A program made the position numbers and the translations under genes. The notes beneath the pieces are model-generated. The model was not told the origin of the DNA. It did no database searches and worked only from the letters and a program-made list of their open reading frames with translations. From assembly GCA_934153805.1 (NCBI GenBank), contig CAKPFO010000005.1, positions 4,080 to 68,079 on the forward strand: a stretch of DNA of 64,000 nucleotides, written 5' to 3'. This document shows positions 34,884 through 43,300 of the stretch, piece after piece; position 1 is the stretch's first letter; each line of letters begins with the position of its first letter. This stretch comes from an uncultured Clostridia bacterium (GTDB lineage Bacteria; Bacillota; Clostridia; TANB77; CAG-508).

Positions 34884-35180
34884 ATGCCATTTTCCTATAT
34901 CAGATTTTTAAATTATTGTAATAAATATCTTTCTAAACACCCTATCATTACGTATTCTGCTTTAATTTCAGTATTTCGAATAAATAATGATGAAATAGAT
35001 AATTTAATCAATGAACTAATACAATTAAATCTAGTTCAAAAAGTTGGTAGAACTTCTTTTATTACTACCTATAAAGGTAAACATGCAGGTTCTTCTTATC
35101 TTATCGAATGGATTTTAAAAAATCTTATTGGTTCATTGGCTTTAATCGTTTCCATAATTGCTTTATTTAGGACTTTTTAA
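34884..35180 (+). CDS. Plus-strand winged-helix protein with C-terminal TM helix
   Basis: 98 aa. Residues 10-65 look like a winged helix (ITYSALISVFRINNDEIDNLINELIQLNLVQKVGRTSFITTYKGK) and residues 74-96 are hydrophobic (WILKNLIGSLALIVSIIALF). It is the only plus-strand gene within the early operon, with its own extended -10 (TGATATAAT near 34850). A GAGG lies nine bases before the ATG. Its 3' end overlaps a convergent membrane gene by 14 bases. It may be a membrane-tethered regulator or an exclusion gene; unproven. Confidence 0.65.
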   Translation: MPFSYIRFLNYCNKYLSKHPIITYSALISVFRINNDEIDNLINELIQLNLVQKVGRTSFITTYKGKHAGSSYLIEWILKNLIGSLALIVSIIALFRTF

Positions 35181-35361
35181 TAATTACTATAATTAAAGTT
35201 AGAATACTGAATACTAATGAAAACAATTGTAGAAAATTATGAGTATTATCCCATTCTATAAATTCTAGTATTTTCCAACCTATTTTTTGAAAGATATTAG
35301 AATTTTTCATGATAACTTTATCTATTTTAGCTAATGTTTCTTGATTTTTTATTTTATTCAT
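35167..35361 (-). CDS. Small membrane protein, convergent
   Basis: 64 aa with one C-terminal transmembrane helix (LQLFSLVFSILTLIIVIIKK). Convergent with the plus-strand winged-helix gene and overlapping it at both 3' ends. Function unknown. Confidence 0.55.
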   Translation of the reverse strand: MNKIKNQETLAKIDKVIMKNSNIFQKIGWKILEFIEWDNTHNFLQLFSLVFSILTLIIVIIKKS

Positions 35362-35369
35362 ATCTTCTC

Positions 35370-35480
35370 CTATCTCATCATAAATCCAACGAATACTAGT
35401 GTATAAAATCCTAATACTACTATTGCTTCAATTGTATCTATTATTCCTCTTCTATAAGCTTGTCTTTCTTTTTTACTCAT
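35370..35480 (-). CDS. 36-aa single-TM peptide
   Basis: ATG 35480 overlaps the previous stop (ATGAGTAA). A basic start (MSKKERQAYRRG) and one helix (AIVVLGFYTLVFVGFMM). Its coupling supports expression; function unknown. Confidence 0.5.
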   Translation of the reverse strand: MSKKERQAYRRGIIDTIEAIVVLGFYTLVFVGFMMR

Positions 35481-35769
35481 TTGTTTGTTCCTCCTTTGCT
35501 TTCGTTAACTTTTGTAATTCTAATAAGATTAAAAATTCTATTCCTGCTTTTTGATTTTGTTTAGGGTTAATTCCTAATTCATAAAGTCGTACTGCTGTCT
35601 TATCTGCTATCTTCTTTTTACTTTCTAAGCGTGGAAAATCTTTTTCGTCAAACTTATTTCTTGCCCATTGAACTGAATGTCCTCTTATTTGTGCATAAAT
35701 TTCAGGTGTTATCGTGTCAGGTGCATTGTTCCAGTTCATTGTTACTTCTCTTTTTACATTCACTTTCAT
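35473..35769 (-). CDS. DNA-binding protein, excisionase/regulator-like
   Basis: 98 aa. IRGHSVQWARNKFDEKDFPRLESKKKIADKTAVRLYELG resembles small helical DNA-binding proteins placed second after cro (excisionase-like). An AAAGGAG site precedes ATG 35769. The ACCACGAACCGATACA motif lies immediately upstream. Confidence 0.6.
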   Translation of the reverse strand: MKVNVKREVTMNWNNAPDTITPEIYAQIRGHSVQWARNKFDEKDFPRLESKKKIADKTAVRLYELGINPKQNQKAGIEFLILLELQKLTKAKEEQTNE

Positions 35770-35784
35770 TTTCTCCTTTCTTTT

Positions 35785-35800
35785 TGTATCGGTTCGTGGT
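35785..35800. repeat. Left copy of the 16-bp immunity-flanking repeat
   Basis: TGTATCGGTTCGTGGT lies between the Cro-like stop and the next gene. It is an exact reverse complement of 36913-36928, so the two copies flank the cro/repressor cassette and have the same orientation relative to each arm's transcription. Confidence 0.75.
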
Positions 35801-36042
35801 TATTTTCTTGAATTTAATTCAAGTTTTCTTGTAAAAAAATATAGTCCTATTTCTTCGATATCTAAATCTAACACATCTTTATCTGTTGCTCTAGATATCT
35901 CTGTAGCAGTAAAATCACTTCTATTATTAAACTTTGAACTTAATGACGTTGAAGAAATGTCTAGTTTTTCCGCGAATTTTGCTTCACTTCCTAACTTTTC
36001 TTTAATTCTTCCTCTTACTTTACTAAAATCATATTCTATCAA
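35800..36042 (-). CDS. Cro-like HTH regulator
   Basis: 80 aa. HTH in residues 10-45 (RIKEKLGSEAKFAEKLDISSTSLSSKFNNRSDFTATEI). The start is TTG 36042 behind AGAGGTG. It is the first gene of the leftward (lytic) transcript and divergent from the S24 repressor. One operator lies in its last codons and three lie upstream. Confidence 0.85.
   Translation of the reverse strand: MIEYDFSKVRGRIKEKLGSEAKFAEKLDISSTSLSSKFNNRSDFTATEISRATDKDVLDLDIEEIGLYFFTRKLELNSRK
35807..35823. promoter_or_regulatory. Operator O1 (repressor/Cro site)
   Basis: CTTGAATTTAATTCAAG, a 17-bp palindrome followed by TTTTCTT, identical to O2. It lies inside the 3' end of the Cro-like gene. Confidence 0.7.
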
Positions 36043-36061
36043 ACTTCACACCTCTTTTCTT

Positions 36062-36078
36062 CTTGAATTTAATTCAAG
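36062..36078. promoter_or_regulatory. Operator O2
   Basis: CTTGAATTTAATTCAAG followed by TTTTCTT. It lies between the leftward -10 and the Cro-like start. Confidence 0.75.
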
Positions 36079-36086
36079 TTTTCTTT

Positions 36087-36115
36087 ATATTATATTATAA
36101 TTCTATTTTTGTCAA
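36087..36115 (-). promoter_or_regulatory. Leftward (cro) promoter
   Basis: Minus strand TTGACA (36115-36110) with an AT-rich -10: TAATAT at 17 bases or TATAAT at 15. Operators O2 and O3 flank it. Confidence 0.6.
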
Positions 36116-36122
36116 TAGCTTT

Positions 36123-36139
36123 CTTGATTTTTTTTCAAG
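36123..36139. promoter_or_regulatory. Operator O3
   Basis: CTTGATTTTTTTTCAAG followed by TTTTCTT, a variant of O1/O2, between the leftward and rightward promoters. Confidence 0.7.
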
Positions 36140-36164
36140 TTTTCTTAATTTTTATTTAAAATAA

Positions 36165-36181
36165 CTTGATTTTTATTAAAG
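36165..36181. promoter_or_regulatory. Operator O4
   Basis: CTTGATTTTTATTAAAG followed by TTTTCTT. It overlaps the -35 of the repressor promoter, which implies autoregulation. Confidence 0.65.
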
Positions 36182-36194
36182 TTTTCTTTATAAT
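36166..36194 (+). promoter_or_regulatory. Repressor promoter
   Basis: TTGATT (36166-36171), 17 bases, TATAAT (36189-36194), directly upstream of the repressor. Confidence 0.65.
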
Positions 36195-36212
36195 ATAAAC
36201 ATGGAGGGAATT

Positions 36213-36887
36213 ATGAGAACAATAGATACTTTTCAAAATAGATTAGAAAAAGCTTTGACTATTAGAAATATGAAACCTGTAGAATTACATGAAAAAACAG
36301 GAATTAGTGAAAGCTTAATAAGTAAATATTTGTCTGGTAATGCTATTGCCAGACAGAAAAAATTATCTTTATTAGCTGATACATTAAATGTTAATGAGGT
36401 CTGGCTAATGGGGTATGACATTTCAATGGAGAAAAATGATTATCTTCTAAAAAAAATAGGTGCTATTCCCTTATCTGAAATAAATGTCACTAAAATTCCT
36501 GTTTTAGGAACTATAAAAGCAGGATATGATTATTTAGCTCAAGAAAATATTATTGACTATATAACTTTTAATGTAGACGGAACAGATAAGGAAAATTACT
36601 ATGCTTTAAATGTTGTAGGAGATAGTATGACACCACTTTTTGATGATGGCGATACTGTTATAATACATAAACAAGAAGAATTTAAAAATGGTGACAACTG
36701 TGTTGTACTTATCAATGGCGATGAAGCAACTATAAAAAAGGTATATAAAGGAACTACTGGGATTGAGTTAAAAGCAGTTAACCCTTACTACCCACCTCGT
36801 ATTTATTCTGAGGAAGATATAAAAGAACTACCAGTTCAGATAATAGGTGTAGTAGAAAAGTCAATAAGAAATTTTAAGAAAAAATAA
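36213..36887 (+). CDS. LexA/CI-type repressor with S24 peptidase domain
   Basis: 224 aa from ATG 36213, which has GGAGGG six bases upstream; the ATG at 36201 would be almost leaderless. HTH in residues 5-60 (EKTGISESLISKYLSGNAIARQKKLSLLADTL). The C-terminal S24 domain has a cleavage region (GTIKAGYDY), the catalytic Ser in VGDSMTPLFDDGDTVII and the catalytic Lys in EATIKKVYKG. This predicts RecA-stimulated autocleavage and SOS induction of the prophage. Four operators surround its start. Confidence 0.92.
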   Translation: MRTIDTFQNRLEKALTIRNMKPVELHEKTGISESLISKYLSGNAIARQKKLSLLADTLNVNEVWLMGYDISMEKNDYLLKKIGAIPLSEINVTKIPVLGTIKAGYDYLAQENIIDYITFNVDGTDKENYYALNVVGDSMTPLFDDGDTVIIHKQEEFKNGDNCVVLINGDEATIKKVYKGTTGIELKAVNPYYPPRIYSEEDIKELPVQIIGVVEKSIRNFKKK

Positions 36888-36890
36888 AAA

Positions 36891-36937
36891 AGGAATAGAT
36901 GTAATCAATTTTACCACGAACCGATACATTTATTCCT
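36891..36937 (+). terminator. Hairpin after the repressor, carrying the 16-bp repeat
   Basis: AGGAATAGATGTA (36891-36903) pairs with 36925-36937 (12 of 13). Its loop contains most of ACCACGAACCGATACA (36913-36928). It may be a terminator or a site read as RNA. Confidence 0.5.
36913..36928. repeat. Right copy of the 16-bp immunity-flanking repeat
   Basis: ACCACGAACCGATACA, the exact reverse complement of 35785-35800. Confidence 0.75.
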
Positions 36938-36943
36938 CGATAT

Positions 36944-36968
36944 AAAGTCCTTGAAACAAGGTTTCTTT
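36944..36968 (+). terminator. Terminator before the integrase
   Basis: CCTTG, AAA, CAAGG with AAAG / CTTT flanks and a T-rich end. Confidence 0.55.
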
Positions 36969-37049
36969 ATGCTATTTATTATAACATAATATAAAACCTT
37001 TTTTCAAGAGATTTTAATAATAAAAAAATTAAAGAAAGAAGGTATTTTT

Positions 37050-38438
37050 ATGAAAAGAAGAGCAAATGGTGAAGGAACTATTTACACAACTATACAGAAA
37101 AATAAAAGGAGTAAATTTTTAAAAGAAGAATGTACTATTTGTAAGAATTGTACTAATAAATGTAACAGATTAAATTTTGAAAGGTGCGATAAATGTAGAA
37201 CTTGTACAGACTGCATAAAATATTGTGATAGGTATTATTGTTATAAAACTACTAAAGCCCAGCTAAGTGCTAAAAACAATAGAAAATCAGCAGGAACAGG
37301 TAAAAACACTAAAGAAGTAAACCAAAAGAAAAATTTAAAAGAAAAAGAAATAAATATAAAGTCTTTAATAAAAAACGGAGAATTAACACTTTCTGAGGTT
37401 ATGAGAGAAAACGAAAAATCTAAATTAGAATATAATTTAATTAAAATTAGCAGTTATAATAGAAATATAAATACAATACAAACAATAGAGAAATACCCTA
37501 TTGCTAATAAAAAAGTGTATTTAATAACAGAAGACGATTTAAAAGAATTATTATCTACTCTAGTATCTATCAATACCAGTCAATCTAATTTAGAAAAGGT
37601 ATATGATGAATTACATCAGGCACTATCTGACTGTAAAAGAACTGAACTTTTCGATAATGTTGATAGAAATACATTTATTAGTAATTTAAACAAAAAGAAA
37701 GTTGTAGCATTTACTATTGAAGAACAAAAGCAAATATTAAAATATATGAACGAACATGAAAATGAACTTATAAATGAAAGCAAGTCAAATATAAACAATA
37801 CAACTATTAAAAATATACTTAAATTTGCTTTTGCGACCGCTATGCGTATCGGCGAAATATGTTCTCTTGATAAAAACAAAGATATAGATATGGATAAGGA
37901 AAAAATATTTGTTCATTCAACTCTTACTAAAAACCATAATAACAAATTTGTAATTGGTAATTCTACTAAAACAGGAAGAAAAATTCGAAGAAGAGGTGAA
38001 GAAGATATTAGAACAGTTCCATTTGATATACTATTTGATGCTGAAGAAGTAAAATCTATAATAGAAGAGCAAAAAGAAAATTCTATATCTGATTTGCTAT
38101 TTAGTACAAAAGATGGAAATATAATAGCTGAAAGTTCTATAAATTCAATCTTCAAACGAATTTGTAAAAATGCTGGAATAGTTAAGGACTGTAATACACA
38201 TATGACAAAACACACAGGTGTTACGCGATTAAAAGAAAATGGAGTTGATATATATGTAATCTCCAAACTAGTAGGAACTTCTGTAAGAGTTTTAACTAAA
38301 ACTTATGCACATATCTTTGATGACTTTGTGGAAAAAGAAATTGAAAAATCTAAATTAGTACGACAAGAAAACAATTTAACACTATCATCTAAAGCAAAAG
38401 AAAATTCAAAAATAATTCCTTTTAAAAAGTATGTTTAA
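37050..38438 (+). CDS. Tyrosine integrase with Cys-rich (Fe-S-like) insertion
   Basis: 462 aa, GAAGG before the ATG. The N-terminal arm-binding part (RANGEGTIY...KAQ...RKSAGTGKNTKE) is interrupted at residues 28-64 by ten Cys: C28-x2-C31-x2-C34-x3-C38 and C46-x2-C49-x2-C52-x2-C55-x3-C59, then C64, which are ferredoxin-type spacings. Catalytic part: Arg in AMRIGEICSLD (about 265), Lys near TKTGRK, His in NTHMTKH (about 384), Tyr in KTYAH (about 418). The usual second Arg (HxxR) is Lys and the LGH His is Thr, so the active site is atypical. It lies 220 bp from tRNA-Cys and is followed by arm-like repeats. Confidence 0.9.
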   Translation: MKRRANGEGTIYTTIQKNKRSKFLKEECTICKNCTNKCNRLNFERCDKCRTCTDCIKYCDRYYCYKTTKAQLSAKNNRKSAGTGKNTKEVNQKKNLKEKEINIKSLIKNGELTLSEVMRENEKSKLEYNLIKISSYNRNINTIQTIEKYPIANKKVYLITEDDLKELLSTLVSINTSQSNLEKVYDELHQALSDCKRTELFDNVDRNTFISNLNKKKVVAFTIEEQKQILKYMNEHENELINESKSNINNTTIKNILKFAFATAMRIGEICSLDKNKDIDMDKEKIFVHSTLTKNHNNKFVIGNSTKTGRKIRRRGEEDIRTVPFDILFDAEEVKSIIEEQKENSISDLLFSTKDGNIIAESSINSIFKRICKNAGIVKDCNTHMTKHTGVTRLKENGVDIYVISKLVGTSVRVLTKTYAHIFDDFVEKEIEKSKLVRQENNLTLSSKAKENSKIIPFKKYV

Positions 38439-38451
38439 TAGCATACTTTTT
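38424..38451 (+). terminator. Integrase terminator
   Basis: Perfect 10-bp stem AAAAAGTATG / CATACTTTTT with an 8-nt loop and further T, overlapping the integrase stop. Confidence 0.8.
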
Positions 38452-38521
38452 TTGTATGTAATTTTTATATTTTTGTATGCAGTTTTTTAAATTTTTGTAT
38501 GCAGTTTGTATGCAGTTTTTT
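38451..38521. repeat. Arm-type integrase site repeats
   Basis: TTTGTATGCAGTTT occurs at 38472, 38494 and 38505, with a variant TTTGTATGTAATTT at 38451. Clustered direct repeats next to int are typical of att arm sites. Confidence 0.6.
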
Positions 38522-38537
38522 AATATTATAATAAAAA

Positions 38538-38661
38538 GTAATAATATAATAATAAAGATTTGAAATAAGTAAGAAATCGTAAAAACATTGATATTACTGT
38601 ATAATAGCTTGATAATAAAAAATAATAGGCAAATAATAAAAGCTATTATTTACCTACATTT
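38538..38661. other. Intergenic region, no gene seen
   Basis: AT-rich sequence between the prophage end and tRNA-Cys. I see no ORF or strong signal. Confidence 0.4.
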
Positions 38662-38735
38662 TGGAGGCGCCACCCGGATTTGAACCGGGGATCAGAGTTT
38701 TGCAGACTCGTGCCTTACCACTTGGCTATAGCGCC
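38662..38735 (-). tRNA. tRNA-Cys (GCA)
   Basis: 74 nt including CCA: acceptor GGCGCTA / TGGCGCC-type pairing, anticodon loop with GCA (GTCTGCAAAAC), T loop GGTTCAAATCC. Its 5' 16 bases and the flank beyond are repeated at 38840-38863. Confidence 0.95.
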
Positions 38736-38863
38736 GAATATTTAAATTGTATACTCATGAATAAGTTTGCTTACCTACGACTCGCTATCGCTCCTCGCAT
38801 ACTGACGTTGTAACGAGCAAAGCTCTAACAACCTCAGCAACTTGGCTATAGCGCCGAATATTT
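38720..38863. repeat. Partial duplication of the tRNA-Cys 5' end
   Basis: A 24-bp direct repeat (CTTGGCTATAGCGCCGAATA plus flanks) at 38720-38743 and 38840-38863 encloses about 96 bp. That insert holds GAGC-TTT-GCTC and GTTGT / ACAAC pairs on the minus strand. Possibly the trace of an old insertion or a recombination event in the tRNA gene. Confidence 0.65.
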
Positions 38864-38872
38864 GGAGATTTA

Positions 38873-38948
38873 TGGAGCGGGAAACGGGGCTCAAACCCGC
38901 GACCTCTGCCTTGGCAAGGCAGCGCTCTATCAACTGAGCTATTCCCGC
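38873..38948 (-). tRNA. tRNA-Gly (GCC)
   Basis: 76 nt including CCA: GCGGGAA acceptor, anticodon arm CTGCCTTGCCAAGGCAG, T arm GCGGGTTTGAGCCCCGT. Confidence 0.95.
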
Positions 38949-38984
38949 ATATGCTTTTTAAAAAGCATATTTATAATAACAAAA

Positions 38985-40242
38985 TTATGTGCAAAAGTCA
39001 AGACATGATGGAAAATTTTCAAAAAATTGAGTCATATAATTAAATATTTCTTTTCTTCTTATTTCTTTTTCATTTATAATATCTACTATTTCTATAATTT
39101 TTTCTTTGTTTTTTATTATCAAATTTCCTATTTTGGTTTTCTCTTTTACTGGTGCTTCATATTGATATATGCAATTAATTTCCACTTTTATATCTTTTTG
39201 TGTTCCTTTTTTCATAGGAATTACTTTATTACTTATTTTATCTAATTTTAATTCCATATTTGTGCTTTCTGCTTTATTTATATATATTCTGCTTTTATTA
39301 ATTTGTTTCCAACTTTCAAATTCTTTTAATGCAATTTCTTCTATATTTACTCTTTCATAATTGTTAAAAGCATATTCTATTAGCTTTTTACTATCTATTG
39401 TTCTTTGCTTTTTTGTATCTGCTCCTAATACTACTGTTATAATTTGATTTTGATTTCTTGTGCAAGATGTTACCAAACATCTCATAGCATTTCCTGTAAA
39501 CCCTGTTTTTACTCCATCTACACCTTCTAAATTACCTAATAGTTCGTTAGTATTATATATATTCCTTGCTACTCCATTTATGCTAATATTACAATTTTTT
39601 GTTTTAACTATTTCTGCAAATTTAGGATTATCTAATGCATAGTCTGTAATAATAGCAAGTTCATATGCTGTTGTATAGTGTTCTTCATCGTCAAGTCCAT
39701 GTGGCGTAACGAAATGTGTTTGTTTCAATCCTAGCTCTTTTGCTTTTTTGTTCATAAGGTTGCTAAAGCCCTCCACACTACCTCCAACCTTCTCTGCCAA
39801 AGCTACTGCAGCATCATTTCCGTGAGCGTAACATTAGTCCATATAATAAGTCATTTATTGATATTTTATCTGCAGTATTTAATTTTAATCTAGACCCTCC
39901 TGTATTTGCTGCTTTTTTAGATACTGTTACTATTTCTTCTAAATTAGCATTTTCTAATACTACAATTGCAGTCATTATTTTTGTAGTAGATGCCATTGCT
40001 CTTTTAATATTTTCTTCTTTTCCCCATATTACTTTTTTAGTTATTCTGTCATATATTATTGCAGATTTCGAATTTATTATTGGCTCTTGTGTTGGTAGTG
40101 TTGCAGATTCTACTAAAATATCTTGAAGGTCTGTATCACTGTAATCTTCCTCGTCACCATCATCTGCAAATACACATTTTACATTAATCATAAACATTAA
40201 CATTATGAGCACTGTAAATGTCACCAAAATCTTTTTTAACAT
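38985..40242 (-). pseudogene. D-alanyl-D-alanine carboxypeptidase, one-base frameshift at 39822
   Basis: Frame 1 (39814-40242): signal peptide, then SAIIYDRITKKVIWG, catalytic STTK and NDLLYGLMLRS. Frame 2 (from 39800) continues AEKVGGSVEGF... with KTGFTG and the C-terminal beta domain. Removing one C at 39822 turns TCA-C-GGA-AAT into the invariant SGN motif and gives a 418-aa PBP5/DacF-type protein ending near 38985. The break is exactly in the second active-site motif. As the neighbours are intact and the same C-before-GG insertion is seen elsewhere, a consensus error is likely. It trims peptidoglycan pentapeptides. Confidence 0.9.
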
Positions 40243-40243
40243 T

Positions 40244-40283
40244 AAAAATCACCTTCTATATTTTATTATAAAAGGTGATTTTT
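40244..40283 (-). terminator. rpoBC operon terminator
   Basis: 12-bp stem (40244-40255 with 40272-40283), 16-nt loop and T-run on the minus strand, between the rpoC stop and the carboxypeptidase gene. Confidence 0.8.
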
Positions 40284-40304
40284 ATGACTTATTTATTATT
40301 GTTT

Positions 40305-43300
40305 CTATTCAGCTTTATTTTCTGGCATATCTGATGTTTCTTCTTTTACTTCTTCTACACTTTCTGTTGTCTTTTCTTCTATATCTTCTGCAGTTTCTTC
40401 AGATTCTGCCTCTTCATTTTCTGTACTTATTTTTGTGTTTCTATATTTTGTAAGACCTGTACCTGCTGGAATTAGTTTACCAATAATAACATTTTCTTTT
40501 AATCCTACTAACTCATCTACTTTTCCTTTTATTGCTGCTTCTGTAAGTACTCTTGTTGTCTCTTGGAAAGATGCTGCAGATAAGAAACTATCTGTTGCAA
40601 GCGATGCTTTTGTTATTCCTAAAAGAACACGTTTTCCTGTTGCAGGACGTTTACCTTCTTCTATTGCCTTCTTGTTAATGTCTTCAAATTCATACATATC
40701 AATTAATGAACCGGCAAACATTTCTGTATCTCCGTTATCTTCAACTCTTACTTTCTTAAGCATTTGTCTACCAATAACCTCAATATGTTTATCGTTAATA
40801 TCAACACCTTGGTTTCTATAAACTTTTTGTACTTCTTGTACTAGATAGTTATATACTCCTTCAGGTCCTTTTATTAATAATAATTCATTTGGATTTATAG
40901 ATCCTTCTGTTAGTGGTTGACCTTCAACGACTTCATCGCCATCTCTTACTTTTAGTTTAGAACCAAATGGTATTACGTATGTTCTGCTGTCGTCATTTGA
41001 TGTAACAATAACTTCTTTTCTCTTCTTTTCGTCAGCAATTTTTACTATACCATCTATTTCTGAGATTATAGCTAATCCCTTTGGTTTTCTTGCTTCAAAT
41101 AACTCTTCAACCCTTGGAAGACCTTGTGTAATATCTGCTACACCGGCAACACCACCAGAGTGAATTGTTCTCATTGTAAGCTGTGTACCAGGTTCACCTA
41201 TTGATTGAGCAGCTATAATACCAACTGCTTCACCAATATTAACTTCTTTATGTGATGATAATCCCATACCATAGCACTTAGAACATACACCGTTCTTTGT
41301 TCTACATCCAAATACACTACGTACTCTAACTTTTTCTATTCCAGCTGCTACTATAGCATCTGCTATTTTATCATCTATCATAGTTTCTGCATTTACAATT
41401 ACTTCGTTTGTTTCTGGATTTACTATATCTTGTAATGGATATCTTCCTATTAATCTTTCTTGTAAGCTTTCAATTACTTGATTTCCATCTTTAATTGCAG
41501 ATAATTCAATTCCATCATGAGTTCCACAGTCTTCTTCTCTTACGATAATATCTTGAGAAACATCTACTAATCTTCTTGTTAAATATCCAGAGTCCGCTGT
41601 TCTTAAAGCTGTATCTGATAGACCCTTACGAGCACCATGGGCAGATATGAAATACTCTAATGCGTCTAGACCTTCCCTAAAAGAAGATTTAATTGGTATT
41701 TCTACTGTCTTACCTGTTGTACTAGCCATAAGTCCACGCATACCTGCGATTTGTTTTAATTGGTCTATGTTACCTCTGGCTCCAGAGTCAGACATCATGT
41801 ATACTGGGTTTAATGCTGTGAAATTGTTTTTCATTGCATCTTTTACATCATCTGTTGCTTTTTCCCAAATTTTAATTACAGATTGATATCTTTCATCATC
41901 AGTAATTAAACCACGTTTGTATTGTTTTAATACAGTTTCTACTTGTTTTGAAGCTTGCTCTAATATTTCTTTCTTTTCAGCTGGTACTTTAACATCTTCT
42001 ATAGAAACTGTTATTGCACCTATTGTAGAATATTTAAATCCTGTTGATTTAATATAGTCTAGTAGTTCTGCTGAACGGCTTAATCCATGTTTATTAATAC
42101 ATTTTTCTATGATTTTTCCTAAATCCTTTTTCTTAACAACGAAGTTAATTTCTGGTTCAAATTCGTTTTCTGGATTTGTTCTATCTACAAATCCTAAATC
42201 TTGTGGTATTTCTTTATTATATATAATTCTACCAACTGTTGTTTCTACTTTTTTATGTATTTCATTTCCATTTTCATCTATCTTTGACATTCTAACGAAA
42301 ATCTTTGCATGTATTCCTACATCTTTATTTTCATATGACATTATAGCTTCTTCTGGAGAACTGAAATATGTACCTTCTCCTTCTTCACCCTCTACTTGCA
42401 TTGTTAAATAATAACTTCCTAAAATCATATCTTGTGTTGGTACTGTAACTGGTTTACCATCTTGAGGCTTTAATAAGTTATTTACTGATAACATTAAGTA
42501 TCTTGCTTCTGCTTGTGCTTCTGGTGATAATGGAACGTGTATAGCCATTTGGTCACCATCGAAGTCAGCATTGAATGCTGTACATACTAATGGGTGTAAT
42601 TTTATAGCTCTACCTTCTACTAAAACTGGCTCAAATGCTTGTATACCAAGTCTATGTAGTGTAGGTGCACGGTTTAACATTACTGGATGGTCTTTTATAA
42701 CATCTTCTAATATATCCCATACTTCTGGACGTAATTTTTCTACCATTCTTTTTGCATTTTTAATGTTATGTGCAATTCCTCTTCCTACTAATTCTTTCAT
42801 TACAAATGGTTTAAATAATTCTACTGCCATTTCTTTTGGAAGACCGCATTGATATAATTTAAGTTCTGGTCCTATAACGATAACAGAACGTCCAGAATAG
42901 TCAACACGTTTACCTAGTAAGTTTTGACGGAAACGACCTTGTTTACCTTTAAGCATATCTGATAATGATTTTAATGCTCTGTTTCCTGCTCCTGTTACTG
43001 GTCTTCCACGTCTAGAGTTGTCTATTAATGCATCTACAGATTCTTGAAGCATTCTTTTTTCGTTTCTCTTTATTATTTCTGGTGCTCCAAGTTCTATTAA
43101 TCTTTTTAAACGATTATTTCTGTTTATAACTCTTCTGTATAAATCATTTAAATCTGATGTTGCAAATCTACCACCATCTAATTGTACCATTGGTCTTAAT
43201 TCTGGTGGAATTACTGGAACAACATTCATTATCATCCATTCAGGTCTATTTCCTGATAATCTAAATGATTCTACTGTATCTAATCTTTTTATTAATTTTG

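Noticed and set aside
38662..38735. tRNA-Cys 3' end as the attachment site
   Set aside because: No copy of its 3' end was found near the left end of the prophage within the window, so it is left open.
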